This document shows, piece after piece, positions 1 through 5,795 of a DNA stretch of 18,716 nt. The stretch comes from JAWCQZ01 sp964486625. Lineage in GTDB: Archaea > Halobacteriota > Syntropharchaeia > JACQPP01. Where the stretch lies: positions 1 through 18,716 of the forward strand of contig CAZANW010000040.1 of assembly GCA_964486625.1 (NCBI GenBank), read 5' to 3'. Numbering within the stretch: position 1 is the stretch's first letter; every line of letters begins with the position of its first letter. The notes under the pieces are model-generated. The model saw nothing but the letters and a program-made list of their open reading frames with translations, ran no database searches and was not told where the DNA came from. The position numbers and the translations under genes were made by a program.

Positions 1-40
1 GACGAGGGCCTGGAGTCTCGGCCTCTGTTGGACGGCCATG

Positions 41-69
41 GGGGCCTATGGGTAGGGGAGGCCCCTTTT
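41..69 (+). terminator. Candidate stem-loop with T-run before the HemK-like gene
   Basis: GGGGCCT (41-47) pairs perfectly with AGGCCCC (59-65) around an 11-base loop and is followed by TTTT. It could end transcription of a gene lying left of the window. The T-run also overlaps the TATA-like box of the next gene, so its role is uncertain. No coding region in bases 1-100 can be supported. Confidence 0.35.
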
Positions 70-72
70 AAC
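66..72 (+). promoter_or_regulatory. TATA-like box for the HemK-like gene
   Basis: TTTTAAC is centred near base 69. Archaeal transcription starts about 26 bases downstream of such a box, which predicts a start near 95, just before the ATG at 104. The short leader would contain or begin within the AAGGAGGG at 93-100. Confidence 0.4.
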
Positions 73-103
73 TTTCCGATTCCTCCATGGCCAAGGAGGG
101 CTG

Positions 104-763
104 ATGGCCGAAATCCGCTACCGTGGCCTCCGGCTGGAGGTCCCCGAGACCGTCTATTCGCCGTCCGACGACACCGACATGCTGGCCGAGACCCTGTTAG
201 TCCCGAGGGGGGCCCGGGTCCTCGACATGTGCGCCGGCTCCGGCGTCCTCGGGCTCCTCGCCGCCCCCCGGGCCCGGGAGGTGGTGTTGGCAGACGACGA
301 CCCCGCGGCCGTGGAGGCTGCCCGGGCCAACGCGGAACGAAACGGCCTGCGGAACGTCCGGGCGGTCCGGAGCGACCTCTTCGCGGAGGTGGAAGGGGCG
401 TTCGACCTCATCCTCTTCAACCCGCCCTACCTGCCCCAGGGGGAGGGGGCGGACGAGTTGTTCCTCTACGACGAACTGCAGAAGAAGTGGCGGAACGTGG
501 GGTTCCACGCCTGGGACGGGGGGCCCGACGGGCGCAGGGTCATCGACCGGTTCCTGGGGGCGTTCGAGCCCCACTTGGCGCCGGGGGGAAGGCTCTGCAT
601 GAGTGGCTCTACCCTGTCGGACTACGCGAAGTCGGTGGAGGTCCTGGAGGGGAAAGGGTTCGTCGTGAAAGTGGCGGCGAGGCGGCGATATTTCTTCGAG
701 GAGGTCGTCGTCATCACGGCTGCGCGGGGTCGAAAAGGCTACCGTCCCAGGGCCGTGCGGTAG
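104..763 (+). CDS. HemK-like class I SAM-dependent methyltransferase (archaeal HemK2/Mtq2 type)
   Basis: 219-residue protein of the HemK/PrmC/Mtq2 family, which methylates the glutamine of the GGQ motif in class 1 release factors (here presumably aRF1) using S-adenosylmethionine. Seen in the sequence: an N-terminal SPSDDTDML segment resembling the entry motif of archaeal HemK2, SAM-binding motif I DMCAGSGVLG (residues 41-50), and the catalytic NPPY tetrapeptide (106-109). The length suits the short archaeal form, which lacks the N-terminal helical domain of bacterial PrmC. The ATG at 104 is preceded by AAGGAGGG (93-100), a good though closely spaced ribosome binding site. Its 3' end overlaps the convergent glycosyltransferase gene by 25 bases. 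The family assignment is strong; the aRF1 substrate is inferred from family members. Confidence 0.88.
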   Translation: MAEIRYRGLRLEVPETVYSPSDDTDMLAETLLVPRGARVLDMCAGSGVLGLLAAPRAREVVLADDDPAAVEAARANAERNGLRNVRAVRSDLFAEVEGAFDLILFNPPYLPQGEGADELFLYDELQKKWRNVGFHAWDGGPDGRRVIDRFLGAFEPHLAPGGRLCMSGSTLSDYAKSVEVLEGKGFVVKVAARRRYFFEEVVVITAARGRKGYRPRAVR

Positions 764-1902
764 ACCCCTTCGGTCCGGTCCAGAATCGTCTCCCAGTTGT
801 ATTCCCTCTCCACCTTCACCCGCCCCTTCTCCCCCATCTCCCGCATCACCTCGGGCTTGTCAATCACCTGGTTGATGCACCATGCGACGGACTCGGGCTG
901 GACGTAGGCCTTGATGCCGTCCACGAAGTTGTGGATGAGGTCCACCGCCTCGGTCCCGACGACCGGCTTCGAGCAGGACCACGCCTCCAGGGCCACGATG
1001 CCGAAGGGCTCGTTCCGGCTCGGGACCACCAGGAGGTCGCAGGCGTTCATGAGGTCCGTCACCAGGTCGTCGGGGACGTAGCCCAGGAACCTGCAGGCGC
1101 CGGCCACGCCGAGGTCGCGGGCCCGGGCCTCCAGGGCCCCCCGCATGTCCCCCTCCCCCGCGAAGACGAACTTCGCGTCCCACCGGTGGGCCAAGACCCC
1201 CGGCACCGCCTCCAGGAGCAGGTCGGGTCCCTTCTGATAGGTCATGCGGCCCACGAAAAGCACCGTGGGTGCGAAGGGGTGGATGGACACCCGCTCTTTC
1301 ACCCGCCCCGGGTCCACCTCCCTTCGCAGAGAGGCCGCCCCGTTGGGGATGAGGTGGGTCTTGGAGTCGGGAATCTGGTAGAGGGAGCGGACCTCGCCCG
1401 CCAGGCCCGTGGAGGTGACGACGACCTCCCGGGCCTCGTAGCCCCCGAGCCACTCCCGGTGGGCAATCTCCTGGCCGAGCCACTCGCGGGGGTGGACGTT
1501 CCCCGCTCGGCCCCACTCGGTGGAGTGGAAGGTGAAGACCCACGGCGCGGCCCGGCGGTGCTTGACCCGGGTCATGGCGAGGACGGGGTGCCAGTCGTGG
1601 CAGTGGAGGACGTCGAATTTCCCGAAGAGCGACTCGACGGCGAAGAACCGGTCCACCATCGCCTCGCACATCCGGTCCATCTGCTCCACGACGTTTCCCG
1701 AATAGTCGTGGGGGACCCGCTGGTAGTGGACTCCGTGGATGTTGTCGTATTCGGACCAGTTCCCGCGGCGGGTGAAGACGTGCACCTCGTGTCCCCGGCG
1801 CGCCATCCCTTCGGCCACGGCGGTGATGTGGGGGGTGATGCCGCCGACCTTCAATCCATACTGTGCTTCCCAGGCGAAATGGCCGATTCGGAGGGTTTCC
1901 AT
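739..1902 (-). CDS. Glycosyltransferase, GT-B fold, GT4/glycogen-synthase-like
   Basis: 387-residue nucleotide-sugar-dependent glycosyltransferase with a two-domain GT-B fold. The N-terminal domain opens with an IGHFAWE strand and GLKVGG (residues 16-21), comparable to the KxGG glucan-binding motif of glycogen/starch synthases, followed by the LHCHDWHPVLA segment (99-109). The C-terminal domain has LFVGRMTYQKG (215-225) and the E-x7-E donor-binding motif EPFGIVALE (Glu298, Glu306). It is shorter than typical bacterial GlgA (about 480), so either a short archaeal glycogen-synthase-like enzyme or a surface-glycan transferase is possible. The start at 1902 (METLRIGHFAW) was chosen because the 37-residue upstream extension reads through an AT-rich palindromic intergenic element and shows no family similarity. 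It is cytoplasmic, with no signal peptide. No partner genes of glycogen metabolism are nearby, so the pathway is undecided. Confidence 0.87.
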   Translation of the reverse strand: METLRIGHFAWEAQYGLKVGGITPHITAVAEGMARRGHEVHVFTRRGNWSEYDNIHGVHYQRVPHDYSGNVVEQMDRMCEAMVDRFFAVESLFGKFDVLHCHDWHPVLAMTRVKHRRAAPWVFTFHSTEWGRAGNVHPREWLGQEIAHREWLGGYEAREVVVTSTGLAGEVRSLYQIPDSKTHLIPNGAASLRREVDPGRVKERVSIHPFAPTVLFVGRMTYQKGPDLLLEAVPGVLAHRWDAKFVFAGEGDMRGALEARARDLGVAGACRFLGYVPDDLVTDLMNACDLLVVPSRNEPFGIVALEAWSCSKPVVGTEAVDLIHNFVDGIKAYVQPESVAWCINQVIDKPEVMREMGEKGRVKVEREYNWETILDRTEGVYRTALGR

Positions 1903-1944
1903 GGGATGGGAATCCCGCGGTCCACCTTCTACCTTTCGGCAGTT

Positions 1945-2019
1945 GAACTTCGGATTTTCGATTTCGGATTGCGGACTTCCGGCCCAATCCGCAATCCACG
2001 ATTCGGAATCCAAAATTTC
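1945..2019. repeat. Imperfect palindromic intergenic element
   Basis: The left arm (1945-1976) and right arm (1985-2019) are near inverted copies. The inner part is a perfect 10-base stem, GGATTGCGGA (1966-1975) with TCCGCAATCC (1988-1997), around a 12-base loop; outer pairing continues with mismatches to about 1945/2019. The element is AT-richer than the surrounding DNA. It lies upstream of the glycosyltransferase and downstream of nothing on the plus strand, so it is not an obvious terminator. REP- or MITE-like repeats built of GGATTnCGGA words are common in microbial intergenic DNA, so a dispersed repeat is the simplest reading. Confidence 0.55.
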
Positions 2020-2074
2020 AGGTGAGCCCCTCCCGCTTCCGGTTTCCCGAGGAATGTTCCCGGTTTTTGCGAGG

Positions 2075-2082
2075 TATAAAAA
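2075..2082 (+). promoter_or_regulatory. TATA box of the 44-residue membrane microprotein gene
   Basis: TATAAAAA at 2075-2082 is the closest match to a consensus archaeal TATA box in the window. A start near 2104 gives a leader of about 36 bases that contains the full Shine-Dalgarno GGAGGTG at 2130-2136. Confidence 0.7.
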
Positions 2083-2140
2083 GGCCGCGCCCCGCCAGCC
2101 TCATGTGCCCCAGAGGCCCAGGTTCAACCGGAGGTGCACT

Positions 2141-2275
2141 ATGCCCCTGAACGACGGCGAACTGCTGAACGCGGCCGTGTGGACCGCGGAGCTGCTGCTC
2201 CTGGTCTACATCGCCTACCAGAGCCGGCTCTCCAACCGGCTCATGATGGCGCAGGGCGCCCGGGAACCGGAATGA
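2141..2275 (+). CDS. Small single-pass membrane protein, unknown function
   Basis: 44-residue ORF with no family I recognise. Expression signals are unusually good: a TATAAAAA box at 2075, then GGAGGTG (2130-2136), fully complementary to the 16S anti-Shine-Dalgarno, four bases before the ATG at 2141. Residues about 11-27 (AAVWTAELLLLVYIAYQ) form one hydrophobic helix, with an acidic N-terminus (NDGE) and a basic stretch after the helix (SRLSNR), giving a likely N-out/C-in orientation. The TGA stop overlaps an ATG in another frame (ATGA at 2272-2275) that opens a 27-codon ORF to 2355; that ORF is not called because it has no recognisable features. Coding status rests on the expression signals and the membrane helix. 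Confidence 0.65.
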   Translation: MPLNDGELLNAAVWTAELLLLVYIAYQSRLSNRLMMAQGAREPE

Positions 2276-2300
2276 ACGATCGGCTGCAAGGCAACCATCG

Positions 2301-2326
2301 GCCGGGCCCGGAGCCCTCCCGGGGCA
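2301..2326. terminator. Weak GC-rich stem-loop between converging genes
   Basis: GCCCGG (2306-2311) and the following CCCGGGGC can form an imperfect GC-rich hairpin between the microprotein gene (+, ending 2275) and the SDR gene (-, ending 2352). There is no T-run on either side, so a terminator role is only suggested by position. Confidence 0.2.
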
Positions 2327-2351
2327 GCGGAGCGGCCGCCTGTTGTCCGGG

Positions 2352-3284
2352 TTAAGCCCTCGTAGTTCGTTCGATTTCCGCAATGGCGGCGGGAATGCCC
2401 TCTTTGCAGGTCGGGTACTTGGGTTTCCAGCCCAAATGCGATTTCACTTTGGCGTTTCGGACTCGGCAATTCATTGTGAGTTCCTCCACCACGACCTGTC
2501 CGGACATGGCTCTCCCGAGCCAGAGGGGCAGGGACTTGACCGGTTGCTTCCCCATGGTTTCCGCCACATGGTTGCAGAAGTCCCTGAACTTGACCGGATG
2601 GTCGTCAACGACGGCGAACGCCTCACCGACGGGTCTCTTCTCCGCGGCCAACCGGTAGGCTTCGGCTACGTCATCCACGTGGACGAAAGAGCAGATGTTC
2701 TCTCCATCGCCATACGTGCGAAACCATCCTCTCCCCATCAATTTGTAAACGACGTGCTCGAACCAACTGCCTGCGCCGTAGGTCAAGCCGGAAACGATTC
2801 GGATGATGGGGGCGCCCTTTTCAATCATCTGCATTGTGTAGGGCGTCGATAACTCGCCGATTCGGCCCATGTTCAATGGGCTGAACTTGGATGCCTCGTC
2901 GTGCCAGCCGTCGCCGCTATCCCCCCAGATGGGCGTCCCCTCGGACAGGATGACCGGGATGTTCCCCGCCTTCTGCGCTTCCTCGACCACGTTTTTGACG
3001 TTTCCCATGAATTCATCGGCCATCGCCCGCACTCGCTTCAGGTTCACGCGCCCCAGGTAGTAAGGAACTGCAACGTTGATGACCGCATCCGCTCCGGCGA
3101 TTGCGCCGCGCACATCTTCCCGGTTTTTCAGGTCGCCTATTTTCACCGTGGCGCCCATTTGCGCGAGAACATCCCCCTTCTGGGGGTTGCGGACGACGGC
3201 GACCACTTCATGCCCGCTGTTCCGCAGGCGCTTGACGATTCGGCTCCCGATGAAGCCAGCGCCGCCGAATATGGAGATTTTCAT
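2352..3284 (-). CDS. NAD(P)-dependent epimerase/dehydratase-like protein (extended SDR)
   Basis: 310-residue Rossmann-fold protein of the extended short-chain dehydrogenase/reductase superfamily. The nucleotide-binding motif GGAGFIG is at residues 7-13, DL at 51-52 matches the adenine-contacting Asp, and the C-terminal half carries the VHVDDVAEAY segment (201-210) of the NAD-dependent epimerase/dehydratase family. The catalytic YxxxK motif is not evident: the expected place, after the SEGTPIW strand, reads PLNMGRIGE (136-144). It may therefore bind NAD(P) without normal SDR chemistry, or use an altered active site. It starts 8 bases after the stop of the amidohydrolase gene, so the two are probably co-transcribed. 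By eye its GC content is lower than that of most neighbours, a possible sign of transfer. Substrate unknown. Confidence 0.85.
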   Translation of the reverse strand: MKISIFGGAGFIGSRIVKRLRNSGHEVVAVVRNPQKGDVLAQMGATVKIGDLKNREDVRGAIAGADAVINVAVPYYLGRVNLKRVRAMADEFMGNVKNVVEEAQKAGNIPVILSEGTPIWGDSGDGWHDEASKFSPLNMGRIGELSTPYTMQMIEKGAPIIRIVSGLTYGAGSWFEHVVYKLMGRGWFRTYGDGENICSFVHVDDVAEAYRLAAEKRPVGEAFAVVDDHPVKFRDFCNHVAETMGKQPVKSLPLWLGRAMSGQVVVEELTMNCRVRNAKVKSHLGWKPKYPTCKEGIPAAIAEIERTTRA

Positions 3285-3292
3285 CTGCACAC

Positions 3293-4168
3293 CTAGGCGA
3301 TTTTCAGCGCTTTCTTCGCGTTTTCGACGAAAATCTGGTTCAGGATTTCCGGTCCATACTCCTCCGCCTCCCAATCGGAAAACAGCCGTTCGAACGGGAT
3401 GAACGGCCAGTCCGACCCGAAGAGGAACTTCGACCGGACCCGCCCGTTCACCTTGATTTGCCGCTTCAGTTCGGGAGGGAAGAGCTTGGGGCTCCAGCCG
3501 TGGAGCTCGTTGTAGACGTTGCCCTTGTGCATGAGGACCGAGCACATCTGCTCGTGCCAGGGCCACGGGTTGTGGGCCGCGATGATGGTCAGGGAGGGGA
3601 AGTCGGCGGCGAGGTCGTCGATGTGGGGGATGGGCATCTCCGACCTCAGCCGGAGCCCTCCGCCCCCGGGGAGGCCCTGGCCCGCCGCCGTGTGGCCCAC
3701 GCTCACCTTCACCGGGGCCTTGTGCTTCGAGCAGAGTTGCCAGAAAGGCTTCAGCCGCTCGTCGGTGCAGGGGACCCCGGTGGTGGCGCCGTAGTAGAAG
3801 ATGCCGTAGGACTTGAGGTCCCGGAGGCACCGCTCCAGTTCCGCGAGCCACTTCTCGGTGTTCTTGAGGGGGTTCAGCATGACCCAGAACCCGGCGATGC
3901 AGTCGGGGTGCTTGTCCCGCAGCCCCGCGGTGTAGTTGTGGATTTCCTGGATTTTCTCGAAGTTGGACTTGTCCGAGGTGGGCGGGACGAGACATGCCTT
4001 GATGCGGGCCTTGCGATAGACCTCCACCATCTCCTCCTCGGTCTGGAAGTAGGGAATCGTGGTCTTGAACTGCTTCTCGAAGAACTCCTTCATGCCGGGG
4101 AAGAGCGCGCCCGTCTTGGTGGTCATCTGGGTCTGGAGGTCCACAGCCCGCAGGCCGTCGGCGGCCAT
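3293..4168 (-). CDS. Amidohydrolase-superfamily protein (amidohydrolase_2/ACMSD-like) with altered metal motif
   Basis: 291-residue TIM-barrel protein related to the amidohydrolase_2 family (ACMSD and related decarboxylases and hydrolases). Motifs that fit: the GHT strand with His159, IIAAHNPWPW with His199, and FGSDWPF with Asp253, matching the later metal and catalytic positions of the family. The N-terminal metal-binding HxH that normally follows the first strand is replaced: AVDLQTQ places Gln12 and Gln14 where two histidines are expected. This predicts an altered or absent metal site. The ATG at 4168 lies about 26 bases after a TTTTTTA box, giving a leaderless message, so the start is well supported. 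It is followed at 8 bases by the SDR gene. Substrate unknown; a metabolic pairing with the SDR is inferred from the operon. Confidence 0.82.
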   Translation of the reverse strand: MAADGLRAVDLQTQMTTKTGALFPGMKEFFEKQFKTTIPYFQTEEEMVEVYRKARIKACLVPPTSDKSNFEKIQEIHNYTAGLRDKHPDCIAGFWVMLNPLKNTEKWLAELERCLRDLKSYGIFYYGATTGVPCTDERLKPFWQLCSKHKAPVKVSVGHTAAGQGLPGGGGLRLRSEMPIPHIDDLAADFPSLTIIAAHNPWPWHEQMCSVLMHKGNVYNELHGWSPKLFPPELKRQIKVNGRVRSKFLFGSDWPFIPFERLFSDWEAEEYGPEILNQIFVENAKKALKIA

Positions 4169-4189
4169 CGGGGGAGAGGGCCGGGGCGC

Positions 4190-4198
4190 TTAAAAAAG
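4190..4198 (-). promoter_or_regulatory. TATA-like box for the amidohydrolase-SDR operon
   Basis: On the minus strand this reads CTTTTTTAAG, centred about 26 bases upstream of the ATG at 4168. The position predicts that the transcript starts at the start codon. Confidence 0.55.
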
Positions 4199-4214
4199 TG
4201 ATGGAGAGGCCCGC

Positions 4215-4306
4215 GTCGCACCTCTCGGTGCTCCAAGGCCCCGCCCTCCGGGCAGGGCCAGGTCGCACCTCTCGGTGCTCCAAGGCCCCGCCCTCCGGGC
4301 AGGGCC
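4215..4306. repeat. Tandem 47-base repeat, two copies, each with two hairpins
   Basis: Two identical 45-base units (4215-4259 and 4262-4306) are separated by two bases. Each contains GCACC-TCTC-GGTGC, a 5-base stem with 4-base loop, and a larger GC stem, GGCCCcGCCC with GGGCaGGGCC around TCC. The array lies between the end of the 97-residue membrane-protein gene and the promoter of the amidohydrolase operon, both on the minus strand. It may act as a transcription end or RNA-stability element, but no T-run follows, so this is positional inference. Perfect identity of the copies suggests a recent duplication. Confidence 0.75.
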
Positions 4307-4309
4307 TAT

Positions 4310-4603
4310 TCAAAAGAACACCCGCACGTTGAACCAGAGCCAGAAGAAGAACAGCCCCGCCGCCACCCCCCAGAAGGCGAAGGGGGCGACGACCGCGAGG
4401 CCCGCCGCGGCCAGGGCCGCCTGCGCCCCGCGGTTCAGGGCGACCGAGGCCAGGGCCTCGGCGGAGAAAGCCCCGCTCACCAGGAGAATCCAGGACTTCC
4501 GGGGGTGGAAATAGGGGTCGCGGGAGAGGAGCCACAGAATCGCCAGCGGCAGCGCGAAGTTGAGGAGGCCGGTATTGAGGAAATCCCCGGGAGCCAGGAC
4601 CAC
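4310..4603 (-). CDS. Small multi-pass membrane protein behind carA, unknown function
   Basis: 97-residue hydrophobic protein with a GTG start 9 bases downstream of the carA stop, so probably translated from the carA message. Hydrophobic segments at about residues 12-27, 37-54, 60-78 and 79-92 suggest three or four membrane helices; basic and aromatic residues (SRDPYFHPRKSW) lie in the first loop. I do not recognise a family. Codon phase is maintained throughout with strongly hydrophobic content, which argues against a chance ORF. An alternative downstream start is not obvious. No functional link to carbamoyl phosphate synthesis is implied beyond proximity. Confidence 0.6.
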   Translation of the reverse strand: MVLAPGDFLNTGLLNFALPLAILWLLSRDPYFHPRKSWILLVSGAFSAEALASVALNRGAQAALAAAGLAVVAPFAFWGVAAGLFFFWLWFNVRVFF

Positions 4604-4612
4604 CGGCGGCGG

Positions 4613-5722
4613 TCAGCCCTTCCGCCCGCGCCCCTGGACCGCCTTCAGGAAATCCACGAAGAGGAACTTGCTGTCGTGGGGGCCCGGCGCGGCCTCGGGG
4701 TGGTACTGGATGCTCGACACCGGCAGCTCCCGGTGGGCGAGCCCCTCCACCGTTCCGTCGTTGGCGTTCACCCGGGTCACCTGGAGGCCCGTGCCGTCCA
4801 GTGACTTGGCGTCCACCGCGTAGCCGTGGTTCTGGCTGGTGATGAAGACCCGGCCGGTCTCGATGTCCTTGACCGGCTGGTTGGAGCCCCGGTGGCCGAA
4901 CTTCATCTTGTAGGTCCGGCCCCCGAGGGCCAGGGCGAGCAACTGGTGGCCCAGGCAGATGCCGAGAAAGGGCAACTCCTCCTCCACCAGGCCCTGGATG
5001 GTCCGGTGGACATAATCCAGCACCGCCGGGTCGCCGGGGCCGTTGGAAACGACGACGCCGTCGGGCTCCAGGTCGAGGATGCGCTTCGCGTCCCAGGTGG
5101 GGGGAACCCGGACCACCTCGAGGCCGGTCCGGTTCAGCTCCCGGACGATGTTCATCTTGGTCCCGCAGTCGAGCAACGCCACCCGGCCCGCGGATTTTTG
5201 AACCGGGTATCTCTGCACCTCGGAGACCGCCACCTCCTTCACGAGGTCGAGGGCCCCGATGTCGAATTTCTTCGCTTCGGCCACGAGTTTGCGCGGGTAG
5301 GGCGGAGGCGCCCTGGCGGGATGGACCTCCAGGACCCCCGGCAGCACCCCGTGGGTCCGGATGTTCCGGGTGAGGGCGCGGGTGTCCACCCCGACGATGC
5401 CCGGGACCCCCTGGGCTTCCAGCCAGGCGTCGAGGGTCCGGGACGACTCCCAGTGGCTCGGCGCCTCGCACGCCTCGTGGACCGCCGCCCCCTCGGCCCG
5501 GACCGCCTTCGACTCCCCGTGGGGCGGGACCGCGTAGTTGCCGATGAGAGGATAGGTGAACATGAGAATCTGGCCGTTGTAGGAGGGGTCGGTGAGGGCC
5601 TCCACGTAGCCGGTCATGGAGGTGTTGAAGACCACCTCGCCCACCGCCCGCTTCACCGCCCCGAGGCCGGCTCCGTGGACCACCGTCCCGTCCGCGAGAG
5701 CAAGGACAGCGCGCTTCTCCAT
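4613..5722 (-). CDS. carA: Carbamoyl-phosphate synthase small (glutaminase) subunit
   Basis: 369 residues, the usual CarA length. It hydrolyses glutamine and channels ammonia to CarB for carbamoyl phosphate, the precursor of pyrimidines and arginine. The N-terminal CPSase small-subunit domain shows EVVFNTSMTGYVEALTDPSY (residues 29-48) and GVDTRALTR (111-119). The C-terminal class I glutamine amidotransferase domain has SNGPGDP (226-232), the nucleophile elbow GICLGHQ with Cys256, and the QYHPEA catalytic His341 and Glu343. The ATG at 5722 (MEKRAVLALADG) was chosen because it starts exactly where the family begins; longer readings run through the intergenic region. carB is not beside it in this window; the downstream neighbour is a small membrane protein. 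Its promoter region faces that of the divergent ArsA-like gene. Confidence 0.96.
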   Translation of the reverse strand: MEKRAVLALADGTVVHGAGLGAVKRAVGEVVFNTSMTGYVEALTDPSYNGQILMFTYPLIGNYAVPPHGESKAVRAEGAAVHEACEAPSHWESSRTLDAWLEAQGVPGIVGVDTRALTRNIRTHGVLPGVLEVHPARAPPPYPRKLVAEAKKFDIGALDLVKEVAVSEVQRYPVQKSAGRVALLDCGTKMNIVRELNRTGLEVVRVPPTWDAKRILDLEPDGVVVSNGPGDPAVLDYVHRTIQGLVEEELPFLGICLGHQLLALALGGRTYKMKFGHRGSNQPVKDIETGRVFITSQNHGYAVDAKSLDGTGLQVTRVNANDGTVEGLAHRELPVSSIQYHPEAAPGPHDSKFLFVDFLKAVQGRGRKG

Positions 5723-5763
5723 CCGAGAAGCGGGAGGAGGAGCCCCCCTATGAATCTTCCGAT

Positions 5764-5771
5764 GTTTTTTT
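5764..5771 (+). promoter_or_regulatory. T-rich TATA-like box for the ArsA-like gene
   Basis: A run of seven or eight T residues is centred near 5768, about 27 bases before the ATG at 5796. The position fits a leaderless start, though the sequence is a poor TATA match. Read on the other strand it is an A-tract upstream of carA, so the 73-base gap may serve both genes. Confidence 0.35.
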
Positions 5772-5795
5772 CCTTGCCCGGAGAGATTGCCCGGC

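Noticed and set aside
1..55. C-terminal end of an upstream plus-strand gene stopping at TAG (53-55)
   Set aside because: Only about 17 codons are visible, with no recognisable sequence, and two other frames are also open.
28..2025. 665-codon open frame on the plus strand
   Set aside because: It runs antisense through the glycosyltransferase and out of frame through the methyltransferase, is Arg/Pro/Gly-rich and has no family features; open frames of this kind are expected in high-GC DNA.
2272..2355. 27-codon ORF overlapping the stop of the 44-residue microprotein (ATGA)
   Set aside because: Too short, with Gly/Pro/Arg-rich composition and no feature beyond the overlap, to call as a gene.
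2018..2383. 121-codon minus-strand ORF across the microprotein locus
   Set aside because: It overlaps a plus-strand gene with better signals and has no recognisable product.
2352..5471. 1039-codon frame on the minus strand as one fusion protein
   Set aside because: Only its last 310 codons (the SDR) make sense. The rest passes out of frame through the amidohydrolase and carA and across the hairpin repeats.
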